From: [Eubacterium] saphenum
GTDB taxonomy: Bacteria > Bacillota > Clostridia > Lachnospirales > Anaerotignaceae
Reading direction: 5' to 3'
NCBI GenBank assembly: GCA_004557645.1
Contig: SFGI01000009.1
Location: forward strand, 1-57,577
Length of the DNA: 57,577 bases
Part shown: positions 25,861 to 34,727 of the stretch, piece by piece
How positions within the stretch are numbered: the first letter of the stretch is position 1
How the letters are laid out: each line of letters starts with the position of its first letter
Position numbers and translations under genes: made by a program
Notes under the pieces: model-generated
What the model was told of the DNA's origin: nothing
Databases searched by the model: none
Seen by the model: the letters and a program-made list of their open reading frames with translations, nothing else

Positions 25861-26253
25861 AAAAAAGCCGTCTCAAAGAAACCCTTTGAGACGGCTATGA
25901 TAACCGCGGTACCACTCAAATTGCATATCTGAAATATGCCACCTCTTCGGGCTCCAACAAGCCCTATGCTTTTACGCAGCAATCACGGGAGGAGCCTACC
26001 GGTGGAAACTATTCTAAAGTACCAAGACATTTGCATGCAAGCATCCGATATATCCACTTGCAAAAATCTGCTTGGCTCTGAAGTTTCACACTTTCGAACC
26101 TCCGGCTCGGAAGCCATAGGCTGTTGAGTGGAATTGTTATCGGTTCGCAGCGACCACCGACTCTCTGGAAACGCAGGCACTCAGCCCTCTTCGTCATAGC
26201 CTTTTGTATGCATTTTATTTGGGCGGGGAACGTTTTCCGACTCCGCCGTATTG
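25861..26253 (-). promoter_or_regulatory. T-box leader controlling metY-metA
   Basis: On the minus strand, GAGTGGTACCGCGG (complement of 25904-25917) is the conserved T-box. It lies just before a 13-bp terminator stem (25866-25878 with 25884-25896) and T-tract. Stem I upstream has the AGAGAGTCGGTGG apical motif near 26140-26175 and a GACGAAGAG base motif. Uncharged tRNA pairing would allow read-through into metY. An ATG triplet (complement of 26115-26117) followed by a purine sits between two helices and would give methionine. AAC or TCA nearby are alternatives, so the specifier is not settled by eye. Confidence 0.92.
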
Positions 26254-26259
26254 GAAATT

Positions 26260-26287
26260 ATTATAACACCCAAAAAAAAATTGTCAA
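26260..26287 (-). promoter_or_regulatory. Promoter of the T-box/metY-metA transcript
   Basis: On the minus strand, TTGACA (26287-26282), a 16-nt spacer and TATAAT (26265-26260) match the consensus exactly. Transcription would start near 26253. Confidence 0.82.
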
Positions 26288-26347
26288 TCTTTTTTCCAAG
26301 ATTTGTTTTTAATTTCATACAATTTTTCTGGGGCTTTTGCAAAGAAA

Positions 26348-26402
26348 ATTAAAGAAAGATTAAGAAAGCCTGCCGTTGTTCTTACAATTTCTTCCGTATA
26401 AT
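26348..26402 (+). promoter_or_regulatory. Control region of the export operon with tandem ATTAA(A)GAAAG repeats
   Basis: ATTAAAGAAAG (26348-26358) is followed directly by ATTAAGAAAG (26359-26368). Direct repeats of about 11 bp are the usual target of OmpR/PhoB-type response regulators. They end 28 nt before TATAAT (26397-26402), which lies 33 nt before the start codon. The -35 is poor, fitting an activated promoter. No regulator gene is adjacent. Confidence 0.5.
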
Positions 26403-26435
26403 GATGGTTATGAAAAAGAGCGGAGGAGGTTTTAA

Positions 26436-27617
26436 ATGATGAAGTTGACGAAAAAGAAAAAAATCATCCTTGTTGCGGCTATCGCGGTGGTCGTTACGGC
26501 AGGGGTAAAGCTGGCCTTGGGCAGCGGAGAGCCTGCCGGGGAAATGGTCAGCACCGCCTTGGCGGAAAAGCAGGATTTACAGGAAACGCTGAAGCTGAAA
26601 GCAGTGCTGGAGGGAACGGAAAGCACAGAAGTCGTTTCCCGTCTCCATTATGAGGTGAAGGAACTGTTGGTAAAGGAAGGCGACCGGGTGAAAAAAGGGC
26701 AGCTGCTGGCAGTTTTGGACAGCACAGACCTTTCCAAGGAGATGTCCTTGAAAAAAGGCAGCTTGACCCTGTTGCAGAAACAGCAGGCAGAGACCCTGCG
26801 GGACAGACAAGTGGAATATAACAACGCCAAAAAAGCCTATGACGATACGAAAGCCCTTTTCGATATCGGTGCAGCCAGCAAGGCAGAGCTGGATGATGCC
26901 AAGGAAAAGCTGGATGCCATCCCTGCCGAAAACGGAAAGGCAGTGCTTTCTGCCGTAGAAAAGCAGACCCTTGCCAATACCAATCAGGAGATCAGCATCC
27001 AGGCCAGCACCATGGATGACTGTCAGATCCGCAGTATGATCGACGGGACAGTGACCCGTGTGAATACGAAGGTAGGGCGTTTTGCCGATGAAACAGAGGA
27101 CGATAAGCCCATGTTCGTCATTGAAAATGTGGATACCCTGCAGATGAAGGTCATGGTCAGCGAAAATGATATCGCTAAGGTTTCCGTAGGGCAGAAGGTG
27201 GATATCACGGCGGATATTCTGAACGGCGAAAGTGTTGCGGGGGAGGTCATCCGCATTTCTCCCACGGGGGAATTGAAGGACGGCACCACATCGGAACGGG
27301 TCATCCCTGTTTATATCAGCGTAAAGGAAAAGAATGATAAGCTGATCGCCGGCATCACTGCGAAAGCTACTATCCATATTGCAGAAGCAAAGCAGGCATT
27401 GACGGTGCCTTATGAAGCCGTGGGCGAATTGGAGGACGGCAGCACCGTGGTTTATGTGGTCAATGGGGACAACACCATCCACATCGTGCCCGTGGAACTG
27501 GGGCTGGAAACAGACCTGTACGTAGAGATCAAAGGCGGCGAACTGAAAGAAGGGCAGACCATCGTGCTGAACCCCAGTCCTGCTTTGACCGAGGGCATGG
27601 CAGTCCTGCCGCAGTAA
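26436..27617 (+). CDS. Periplasmic-adaptor (HlyD/MacA-like) subunit of an ABC exporter
   Basis: The 393-residue protein has one N-terminal transmembrane helix. A lipoyl/barrel-sandwich half follows (VKELLVKEGDRVKKGQLLAV), then an alpha-helical hairpin (about residues 100-185), then the second half-lipoyl and beta-barrel domains (IRSMIDGTVTRVNTKVGRFA, VSVGQKVDITADIL). This is the membrane-fusion layout of MacA-like proteins. The hairpin is short, as in Gram-positive members. The ATG at 26436 follows GGAGGAGG. It precedes the ATPase by 13 nt and the permease beyond it. Likely role: export of a peptide, antimicrobial or lipid; the cargo is unknown. Confidence 0.9.
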   Translation: MMKLTKKKKIILVAAIAVVVTAGVKLALGSGEPAGEMVSTALAEKQDLQETLKLKAVLEGTESTEVVSRLHYEVKELLVKEGDRVKKGQLLAVLDSTDLSKEMSLKKGSLTLLQKQQAETLRDRQVEYNNAKKAYDDTKALFDIGAASKAELDDAKEKLDAIPAENGKAVLSAVEKQTLANTNQEISIQASTMDDCQIRSMIDGTVTRVNTKVGRFADETEDDKPMFVIENVDTLQMKVMVSENDIAKVSVGQKVDITADILNGESVAGEVIRISPTGELKDGTTSERVIPVYISVKEKNDKLIAGITAKATIHIAEAKQALTVPYEAVGELEDGSTVVYVVNGDNTIHIVPVELGLETDLYVEIKGGELKEGQTIVLNPSPALTEGMAVLPQ

Positions 27618-27630
27618 GGGGTGATGCCAT

Positions 27631-28326
27631 ATGAAGGAGATCATCAAGATCGAACATTTACATAAAACTTACGACACAGGGGCGGTGCAGGTACATGCCC
27701 TGCGGGATGTGAACCTGACCATCACAGAAGGGGAATATGTTGCCATCATGGGGCAGTCCGGCTCCGGTAAGTCCACCCTGATGAATATTTTGGGGTGTAT
27801 GGACAGACGGTTTGAAGGGACGTATCTTTTGGACGGCATCAGCATCGAAGAACAGGGAGAAAATGAACTTTCCCGCATCCGTAACAAAAAGATCGGCTTT
27901 GTTTTTCAGGCTTTCCAGCTGATCCCCCGTACCTCCGCATTGAAAAATGTGGAGATCCCAATGATTTATGCGGGGATGAAGGGGGAAAAGCGCAGGAAAA
28001 AGGCGGAGGCTCTGCTGGAAAAGGTAGGCTTGGGGGAACGCATCCACCACATGCCCAATGAGCTTTCCGGCGGGCAGAAGCAGAGGGTTGCCATCGCCAG
28101 AGCCTTGGCCAATGACCCTGCCATCCTCCTTGCTGATGAACCGACGGGCAATCTGGACACAAAGGCTTCCCATGAGATCATGGAGTTTTTTACAAAGCTG
28201 AATGAAGAAGGGGCAACGGTCATCGTGGTCACCCATGAGGAGGATATCGCCCAATATACGAAGCGCATCGTCCGTTTTCAGGATGGACAGATCATCAGCG
28301 ATACAAAGGTGGTGAAGGAAGGATGA
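27631..28326 (+). CDS. ABC exporter ATPase, MacB/LolD type
   Basis: The 231-residue protein is a single ATPase domain. Walker A is GQSGSGKS (about residue 43), the signature LSGGQKQRVAIARAL, and Walker B ILLADEPTGNLD. The ALRDVNLTITEGEYVAIMGQ beginning and the NELSRIRNKKIGFVFQAFQL region are typical of the MacB/LolD/FtsE group. It works with the permease that follows; stop and start overlap by four bases (ATGA at 28323-28326). Confidence 0.96.
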   Translation: MKEIIKIEHLHKTYDTGAVQVHALRDVNLTITEGEYVAIMGQSGSGKSTLMNILGCMDRRFEGTYLLDGISIEEQGENELSRIRNKKIGFVFQAFQLIPRTSALKNVEIPMIYAGMKGEKRRKKAEALLEKVGLGERIHHMPNELSGGQKQRVAIARALANDPAILLADEPTGNLDTKASHEIMEFFTKLNEEGATVIVVTHEEDIAQYTKRIVRFQDGQIISDTKVVKEG

Positions 28327-29528
28327 TATTTGAAAACATCAAGCTGGCATTTTCCGCCATCCGTGCCAATAAAATGCGTTCCTTCCTGACTATGCTGGGC
28401 ATGATCATCGGCATCAGCTCTGTCATCGCCATCGTTTCTCTGGGGGATACCATGCGGAGCATGTTCGCCAAGGAATATGAAAATGTGGGCGTTGGGCTGG
28501 CCTATGTCTATATCATTACGGAGGACGGCTATTATACGGAAAATGAGATGTTTACCACGGAGGATGTGGAACGGCTAAAGGAGGCCATGGGGGATGACCT
28601 GACCTATGTGGGCTTTGAAACAGGCGAGCGCACCGACCTGCAGGCAGGGCGGAAAAAGGAAAAGGTCATCATCAGCGGGCTGGCGGAAAACCCAACTGCC
28701 ATGAAAGACCCGAAGATCGTTTACGGGCGGATGCTGAACGACAGAGATATCCAAGGGAAACGGAATTATGCCGTTTTGGATAAGGAAACGGCTCTGAATC
28801 TTTTTGGGGTGGAAAACGCCGTGGGCAAGACCGTAAAAACTACTATCAATCAGGAAGGAACAGAGCTGATGGTGGTGGGGGTCTATGAAAACACCGACTC
28901 TGCCTTGATGCGAATGTTGGGCGGCAGTGGACCCAAATCTGTATATGTGCCGGAAAGCATCATGGTTTCTGCGGATTCCAGTAACTGGACCATCAATTTT
29001 TGTATGAATACGGAAGGAGATATGAATAAGACTTTGGAACGGGTGAAAACATTTGTGGCAAGGATGAAAAACCATGATCTGAGTGAAATCCGTTCTGAAT
29101 CCGCCATGGAGGAAATGGGCATGATGGACGATATCCTTGGTTCCCTTTCCATGGTGGTAGGTGCCATTGCGGCAATCTCTCTGCTGGTAGGCGGCATCGG
29201 CATTATGAATATCATGCTGGTTTCTGTGACAGAGCGAACCCGTGAAATCGGTATCCGAAAGGCACTGGGCGCACAAACGAAGGATATTTTGATACAATTC
29301 CTCATCGAAGCGGCAGCCATCTCTGCCGCAGGGGGTATCATCGGGACAGCCCTGGGCATCTCCATCGTTGCCATCGGCGGCGCAGTGGTGGGCATTACGG
29401 CAGTGGTAAAGCCTTCTGTTGTGGCGGTGGCGGTCATCTTTTCCGCAGTGGTGGGCCTTGGCTTTGGGCTGTATCCTGCCAGAAAGGCAGCGAAAAAAGA
29501 CCCTGTGGAAGCCCTCAGATATGAATAA
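28323..29528 (+). CDS. ABC exporter permease, MacB type with FtsX domain
   Basis: The 401-residue protein has one N-terminal transmembrane helix, a large extracytoplasmic MacB core domain (about residues 40-270) and three C-terminal helices forming the FtsX domain. LLVGGIGIMNIMLVSVTERT and REIGIRKALGA are the conserved family motif. MacB proteins are mechanotransmitters: ATP hydrolysis moves the outer domain to push cargo. The set adaptor-ATPase-permease is complete. Confidence 0.94.
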   Translation: MIFENIKLAFSAIRANKMRSFLTMLGMIIGISSVIAIVSLGDTMRSMFAKEYENVGVGLAYVYIITEDGYYTENEMFTTEDVERLKEAMGDDLTYVGFETGERTDLQAGRKKEKVIISGLAENPTAMKDPKIVYGRMLNDRDIQGKRNYAVLDKETALNLFGVENAVGKTVKTTINQEGTELMVVGVYENTDSALMRMLGGSGPKSVYVPESIMVSADSSNWTINFCMNTEGDMNKTLERVKTFVARMKNHDLSEIRSESAMEEMGMMDDILGSLSMVVGAIAAISLLVGGIGIMNIMLVSVTERTREIGIRKALGAQTKDILIQFLIEAAAISAAGGIIGTALGISIVAIGGAVVGITAVVKPSVVAVAVIFSAVVGLGFGLYPARKAAKKDPVEALRYE

Positions 29529-29741
29529 AAAGAAAATGCAAACGGGACAAAAACTGCCCGACGGGACGAAAAATCTGTAAATTTTATGCGTTTTGCTGAA
29601 AATTTGCGGATTTTTTCATGTTGATTTTCTGTTTTGAAAAGTTGAATTTGGAATGATTTTATTTTGCTAGGTAAGAAAATATGGTATACTTAACCGTGGT
29701 GTAGAATCGAAATTTATAGAATAGGATAGGAGGTGCGCCAA

Positions 29742-32700
29742 ATGGAACAGGATGAAATGAATATGGAAATCAAACCCTTTACGCACCTCCATGTCCATAC
29801 AGAATACAGCCTGCTGGATGGTTCTGCCAAAATTAAGGAACTGGTACAGCGGGTGAAGGAACTGGGGATGAACAGCATCGCCATTACAGACCATGGTGCT
29901 ATGTACGGCGCGGTGGAATTTTATAAAGCAGCCCTGGAGGCAGGCATAAAGCCCATCATCGGCTGCGAGGTTTATGTGGCGGAAGGTTCCCGGTTCAAAA
30001 AAGAAGGCAAGGGCGGCGGCTATTATCATCTGGTGCTGCTGGCGGAAAATAATGAGGGCTATCAAAACCTCATCAAGCTGGTTTCCTATGGCTTCACGGA
30101 AGGGTTCTATTATAAGCCCCGTGTGGATAAGGAGCTTTTGCGAAAATACAGCAAGGGGCTCATTGCTTCCAGTGCCTGCCTTGCAGGGGAAGTCCCCAGA
30201 AATATCCTGAATGTTTCCTACGAAAAAGCCAAGGAAGCAGCCTTGGAACATCTGGAAATCTTCGGTGAGGGCAATTACTTTTTGGAATTGCAGGATCACG
30301 GCATGCGGGAACAGAAAATCGTCAATGAAGCATTGGTACGTATGAGCAAAGAAACGGGGATTCCTCTGATTGCCACCAATGACAGCCATTATATCTATAA
30401 AGAGGACGCAGAGCCTCATGATATCCTGTTGTGTATCCAGACGGGGAAAACAGTACTGGATGAGGATAGGATGCGTTACGAGGGCGGGCAGTTTTATGTG
30501 AAAAGCCCCGAGGAAATGTATGACCTCTTTTCCTTTGCCCCGGAAGCCTGCGAAAATACGGCGAAGATTGCGGAGCGCTGCAATGTGACCTTTACCTTCC
30601 ATGAATTGAAGCTGCCCCGTTTTGATGTGCCTGACGGGAAAACAGCAGAGGAATATTTAAGAGAACTTTGTTATCAAGGCTTTGCGGAAAAATACCCCGA
30701 ACCAAAGGCGGAATGGAAGGCACGCTTGGAATATGAGCTTTCCACCATTGAAAATATGGGTTATGTGGATTATTTCCTTATTGTCTGGGATTTTATCAAA
30801 TATGCCAAGGACAACGGTATTATCGTTGGGCCGGGGCGTGGTTCTGCGGCGGGCAGTATGGTTTCCTATTGCCTTTCCATCACTACCATTGACCCTTTGA
30901 AATACGACCTGATCTTCGAGCGTTTTTTGAATCCCGAGCGTGTCAGCATGCCCGATATTGATATCGACTTCTGCTACGAACGGCGGCAGGAAGTCATTGA
31001 CTATGTGATTCGGAAATACGGGGAAGCCAATGTTGCCCAGATCATTACCTTTGGTACACTGGCGGCAAGGGCGGCTATCAAGGACGTTGGTCGCGCCCTG
31101 GCAATGCCCTATGGGGATGTAGACCGCATCTCCAAGATGATCCCTACGGAATTGGGCATCACTATTGAAAAGGCGTTGAAAATGAACCCCGATTTGCGAA
31201 AGGCTTATGAAGAGGAAGAGGATACGAAACGCCTCATCGACACATCCATACGCTTGGAAGGCTTGCCGAGACATTCCTCCACCCATGCGGCGGGGGTTGT
31301 CATTTGTCGGGAGCCTGTTATGGAATATGTGCCCCTCAGTGCCAATGACGGGCAGGTCAACACCCAGTATACCATGACGCTGCTGGAAGAACTGGGACTG
31401 CTGAAAATGGACTTTTTAGGTTTGCGGACATTGACGGTCATCCAGAGTGCGGTACAGGAAATCGAGCGTATCCACGGGGTGAAGCTGGACATGGATCACC
31501 TGCCGGAAAACGACCCTGCGGTCTATGACATGATCTGTCAGGGGAAAACGGAGGGCGTGTTCCAGTTGGAAAGCGGCGGCATGAAGCAGTTTATGAAAGA
31601 ACTGCAGCCCCGCTGTCTGGAAGATATGATCGCCGGTATCGCTCTGTATCGCCCCGGCCCCATGGATTTCATCCCCAAATATATCAAGGGGAAAAATGCC
31701 GGCGGCAATGTGCAGTATACCCACCCGAAGCTGGAGCCGATTTTGGAAAATACCTATGGCTGTATCGTTTATCAGGAGCAGGTCATGCAGATCGTGCGGG
31801 ACTTGGCAGGCTATAGCTTAGGGCGGAGCGACTTGGTGCGCCGTGCCATGAGTAAGAAAAAGGCTTCTGTCATGGCGGAGGAAAGAAAAAATTTCGTTTA
31901 CGGCGACGGCAAGGATGTGCCGGGATGCGTGAAAAACGGTATCCCTGCGGAAGCGGCGGAGAAGATTTTCGACGAAATGACGGACTTCGCCAAATATGCC
32001 TTCAATAAGAGCCACGCCGCCTGCTATGCGGTGGTCGGCTATCAGACGGCATGGCTGAAAGCCCATTATCCCGTAGAATTTATGGCGGCGCTGATGACCA
32101 GCGTCATGGATAATGCGTCGAAGGTTTCCGGCTATGTGGAAGAATGTAAAAAAATGGGTATCCAGCTTCTGCCCCCCGATATCAACGAGGGCTACAGACA
32201 GTTTTCCGTATCCGATGGCAAGATTCGGTTTGCACTGGCGGCTATCAAAAACATCGGCAAAGGCGCAGTGGATGCGCTGGTGGCGGAACGGGAAAAGAAT
32301 GGTCCCTTCACTTCCATGACGGATTTCTGCAACCGTATGGAAGGCGGCGAATGGAATAAGCGGGGCATCGAAAGCCTCATCAAAGGCGGTGCCATGGATA
32401 GCTTGGGCGGCTTCCGCAGCCAATATATGGTGATTTATAAAAGTATTCTGGATGGCATCGGTCAGGCCAGAAAAAATAATATTGAAGGGCAGCTGAACCT
32501 GTTCGACATGGATGGAGGAGATGAATCCTTCCAGCAGCAGGATGAACTGCCGCCGATTCAGGAATATCCCCTGCGGGAAAAACTGGCCATGGAAAAAGAA
32601 GTGCTGGGTATTTATGTCAGCGGGCATCCTTTGGCGGAATATGAGGAACAGCTGAGAAGAAAGATCAGCCACAGCAGTCTGGATTTTCTTCCTCCCGAAG

Positions 32701-33221
32701 AGGGCGAGGATCGCCTGCAGGTGGAAGAAGAAACAAAGGTCGTCGTGGGTGGTATGGTGGCAGGCATTTCTGTGAAATATACTAGAAATAACGACAAAAT
32801 GGCCTTTGTGACGCTGGAAGATTTTCAGGGCAGTATCGAGATCATCATTTTCCCGAAGGTCTATGAAAAATGTGGGGCTTCCCTGAAGGAGGATGAAGTC
32901 CTTCTCATCAAAGGCAGAGCCAATGTTTCCGCTGATGGGGAAGGAAAGGTCATCGCCCAGGAAGTGAAGCCTTTGGTGCTGGGAGAAAAAGAACCGCCCA
33001 AATCCGTCTGGCTGAAACTGGCAGAGGGGCAGGAAGTGCCCTTTGGGCAGATCACTGCTATTTTGAGAAAATATCATGGGAATGTTCCCGTATATATCTA
33101 TGATGAAAAAACAAAACAGAAAATGAAAGCAGACCGCGTCAATTGGGTCACAGGGGAAGAGGAACTCTGCGAAGAGCTGCGGCTGCTCCTTGGTGAAAAA
33201 AACGTTGCGTTGAAATATTGA
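29742..33221 (+). CDS. dnaE: DNA polymerase III alpha subunit (DnaE)
   Basis: The 1159-residue protein is full-length. The N-terminal PHP domain has HLHVHTEYSLLDG and TDHGAMYGAVEFYKAA metal-binding motifs. The polymerase domain has GPGRGSAAGSMVSYCL and the catalytic aspartates in MPDIDIDF. A helix-hairpin-helix region and an OB fold (VVGGMVAGISVKYTRNNDKM, about residues 1000-1080) follow. It copies chromosomal DNA; in Firmicutes with PolC it mainly extends primers. AGGAGG (29728-29733) points to the ATG at 29742 and not the overlapping GTG at 29733. First in a row with mtrB, pfkA and pyk. Confidence 0.97.
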   Translation: MEQDEMNMEIKPFTHLHVHTEYSLLDGSAKIKELVQRVKELGMNSIAITDHGAMYGAVEFYKAALEAGIKPIIGCEVYVAEGSRFKKEGKGGGYYHLVLLAENNEGYQNLIKLVSYGFTEGFYYKPRVDKELLRKYSKGLIASSACLAGEVPRNILNVSYEKAKEAALEHLEIFGEGNYFLELQDHGMREQKIVNEALVRMSKETGIPLIATNDSHYIYKEDAEPHDILLCIQTGKTVLDEDRMRYEGGQFYVKSPEEMYDLFSFAPEACENTAKIAERCNVTFTFHELKLPRFDVPDGKTAEEYLRELCYQGFAEKYPEPKAEWKARLEYELSTIENMGYVDYFLIVWDFIKYAKDNGIIVGPGRGSAAGSMVSYCLSITTIDPLKYDLIFERFLNPERVSMPDIDIDFCYERRQEVIDYVIRKYGEANVAQIITFGTLAARAAIKDVGRALAMPYGDVDRISKMIPTELGITIEKALKMNPDLRKAYEEEEDTKRLIDTSIRLEGLPRHSSTHAAGVVICREPVMEYVPLSANDGQVNTQYTMTLLEELGLLKMDFLGLRTLTVIQSAVQEIERIHGVKLDMDHLPENDPAVYDMICQGKTEGVFQLESGGMKQFMKELQPRCLEDMIAGIALYRPGPMDFIPKYIKGKNAGGNVQYTHPKLEPILENTYGCIVYQEQVMQIVRDLAGYSLGRSDLVRRAMSKKKASVMAEERKNFVYGDGKDVPGCVKNGIPAEAAEKIFDEMTDFAKYAFNKSHAACYAVVGYQTAWLKAHYPVEFMAALMTSVMDNASKVSGYVEECKKMGIQLLPPDINEGYRQFSVSDGKIRFALAAIKNIGKGAVDALVAEREKNGPFTSMTDFCNRMEGGEWNKRGIESLIKGGAMDSLGGFRSQYMVIYKSILDGIGQARKNNIEGQLNLFDMDGGDESFQQQDELPPIQEYPLREKLAMEKEVLGIYVSGHPLAEYEEQLRRKISHSSLDFLPPEEGEDRLQVEEETKVVVGGMVAGISVKYTRNNDKMAFVTLEDFQGSIEIIIFPKVYEKCGASLKEDEVLLIKGRANVSADGEGKVIAQEVKPLVLGEKEPPKSVWLKLAEGQEVPFGQITAILRKYHGNVPVYIYDEKTKQKMKADRVNWVTGEEELCEELRLLLGEKNVALKY

Positions 33222-33244
33222 ATTCGTATGGAGGAGGAATTTGT

Positions 33245-33493
33245 ATGGCTGAAAAAATTGGGACAGATACTTCCTATATCTGCGTGAAAGCCTTGGAAAA
33301 AGGGGTCAACATCATTGGCGTGACCCGGGGCGAGGTGACAAAGATCCACCATACGGAAAAGCTGGATCGGGGCGAAGTATTGATCGCCCAGTTTACAGAA
33401 AATACCTCTGCCATGAAGATCCGGGGCAATGCGGAAGTCTATACCCAGTTTGGTGTGATCCGCGCCGGAGAAGTGGATATTGAAAGAAAATAA
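33245..33493 (+). CDS. mtrB: Tryptophan-sensing RNA-binding attenuation protein (TRAP)
   Basis: The 82-residue protein aligns with Bacillus TRAP without gaps from SYICVKALEKGVNIIGVTRG to the end. Residues matching B. subtilis Lys37, Lys56 and Arg58, which bind RNA, are present (HHTEKLDRG, AMKIRG). The tryptophan pocket TRG and QFTENTS are also kept. TRAP forms an 11-mer ring that, with tryptophan, wraps RNA with repeated GAG/UAG triplets to stop trp gene expression. Start ATG at 33245 follows GGAGGAGG. No trp gene is in the window, and its place between dnaE and pfkA is unusual. I found no convincing triplet array nearby. Confidence 0.95.
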   Translation: MAEKIGTDTSYICVKALEKGVNIIGVTRGEVTKIHHTEKLDRGEVLIAQFTENTSAMKIRGNAEVYTQFGVIRAGEVDIERK

Positions 33494-33579
33494 AAATATT
33501 GGGGTAAAAATATTTTCATGAAAAGCGGAGAAAATTTTTCAAGGTGACGTTTTTCGTGGAAAATTGAGGAGGATTTCGA

Positions 33580-34575
33580 ATGATGACAGAAATGAATGAA
33601 ACAAAAAAAATCAAAAAGATCGGTGTATTGACCAGCGGCGGCGATGCCCCCGGCATGAATGCTGCCATCCGTGCCGTTGTCAGAACAGCAAAATATCATG
33701 GCGTTGATGTGGTAGGCATCCGCAAGGGCTATGCAGGCCTTATCGGCGGCGAGATCAAGGAAATGCACAGCAAGGATGTTTCCAACGTGATGAATCTGGG
33801 CGGCACCATTCTGCACACAGCCCGCTGCCCGGAAATGATGACAGAAGAAGGCCTGAACAAAGCCGCTGCCATCTATAAGATTCTGGGTCTGGATGCACTG
33901 GTGGTCATCGGCGGCGATGGTTCCTACCGTGGCCTGGCGGAACTGGCAAAACGGGGCGTGAACGGCATTGGTATCCCTGCTACCATCGATCTGGATATGC
34001 GTGGTACAGAATATACCATCGGCTTCGATACAGCGGTAAATACCGGTATGGATGCCCTGAATAAGCTGCGGGATACCTCCAACTCCCATGAACGCTGCTC
34101 TGTTGTGGAAGTCATGGGCAGAGACGCAGGCTATATCGCTGTTTGGTGCGGTATGTGCGGCGGCGCGGAGGAAGTCATGTTCCCCGAAGAAAAAGAAGTC
34201 ATCGACAGCAACAGAGTCATCCAGCAGATTTTAGAGAATAGAAGCATCGGGAAACGCCATAATCTTATTGTAGTGGCAGAAGGCGTCGGCGGTACACAGA
34301 AGCTGGCGAAGGATATCCAGGAAATCACAGGGATCCAGACCAGAGCTACTATCCTGGGCCATTTGCAGAGAGGCGGCAGCCCCACAGCAACAGACCGTAT
34401 GCACGCTTCCATGATGGGCTATCATGCCGTAAAAGCCATTCTGGAAGGCAGAGAAAACGTTGTTGTTGCATATAACAAAGGTCGATATGAGATTCTGGAT
34501 CTGTTTGAATCTCTGGAAATGAAAAAGTCTCTGGATCCGGAAATTTATGATGTCATCAAAATCCTGTCCATTTGA
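33580..34575 (+). CDS. pfkA: 6-phosphofructokinase
   Basis: The 331-residue protein is an ATP-type phosphofructokinase by the glycine-rich GVLTSGGDAPGMNAAIRAVV and by GGDGSYRG, where Gly after Asp favours ATP over pyrophosphate. EVMGRDAG binds fructose 6-phosphate. It phosphorylates fructose 6-phosphate in glycolysis. The active-site loop reads PATIDLDMRGTEYTIGFDTA; most members have PGTIDND, so the Asn between the two catalytic aspartates is Leu and Gly is Ala. Both aspartates remain. AGGAGG precedes the ATG at 33580, and pyk follows after 152 nt. Confidence 0.95.
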   Translation: MMTEMNETKKIKKIGVLTSGGDAPGMNAAIRAVVRTAKYHGVDVVGIRKGYAGLIGGEIKEMHSKDVSNVMNLGGTILHTARCPEMMTEEGLNKAAAIYKILGLDALVVIGGDGSYRGLAELAKRGVNGIGIPATIDLDMRGTEYTIGFDTAVNTGMDALNKLRDTSNSHERCSVVEVMGRDAGYIAVWCGMCGGAEEVMFPEEKEVIDSNRVIQQILENRSIGKRHNLIVVAEGVGGTQKLAKDIQEITGIQTRATILGHLQRGGSPTATDRMHASMMGYHAVKAILEGRENVVVAYNKGRYEILDLFESLEMKKSLDPEIYDVIKILSI

Positions 34576-34727
34576 TGGGCTGACGATATAAATAGGGCTT
34601 GCTTTGCAGGCCCAGCTGAGCGGCAAAGCTCTGCGAATGCCGACGGCAGCCAAGGGTGTGACTTTCTGTGAACAACGAAGACTGTCGGTGGGCAAAGTTT
34701 ATTTATGAAAAGAGGAGGTAGCGCAAT
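34576..34727 (+). repeat. Hairpin-rich spacer between pfkA and pyk, possible diverged R1
   Basis: Hairpins GGGCTTGC-TTT-GCAGGCCC, GAGC-GGCAAA-GCTC and TGCCG-A-CGGCA follow each other. GGCAAAGCTCTGCGAATG resembles the R1 copy A tail (GGCAAAGCCTTGCGAATGG). Unlike true R1 copies there is no terminator upstream, and the closing stem is missing. It lies in the probable leader of pyk. Confidence 0.4.

Noticed and set aside
26009..26312. Small open frames over the T-box leader
   Set aside because: They lie in a structured regulatory RNA and show no ribosome site or protein similarity.
33218..33493. An extended 91-residue form of MtrB from 33218
   Set aside because: The extra residues overlap dnaE and the ribosome site; GGAGGAGG points to the ATG at 33245, and TRAP proteins start there.
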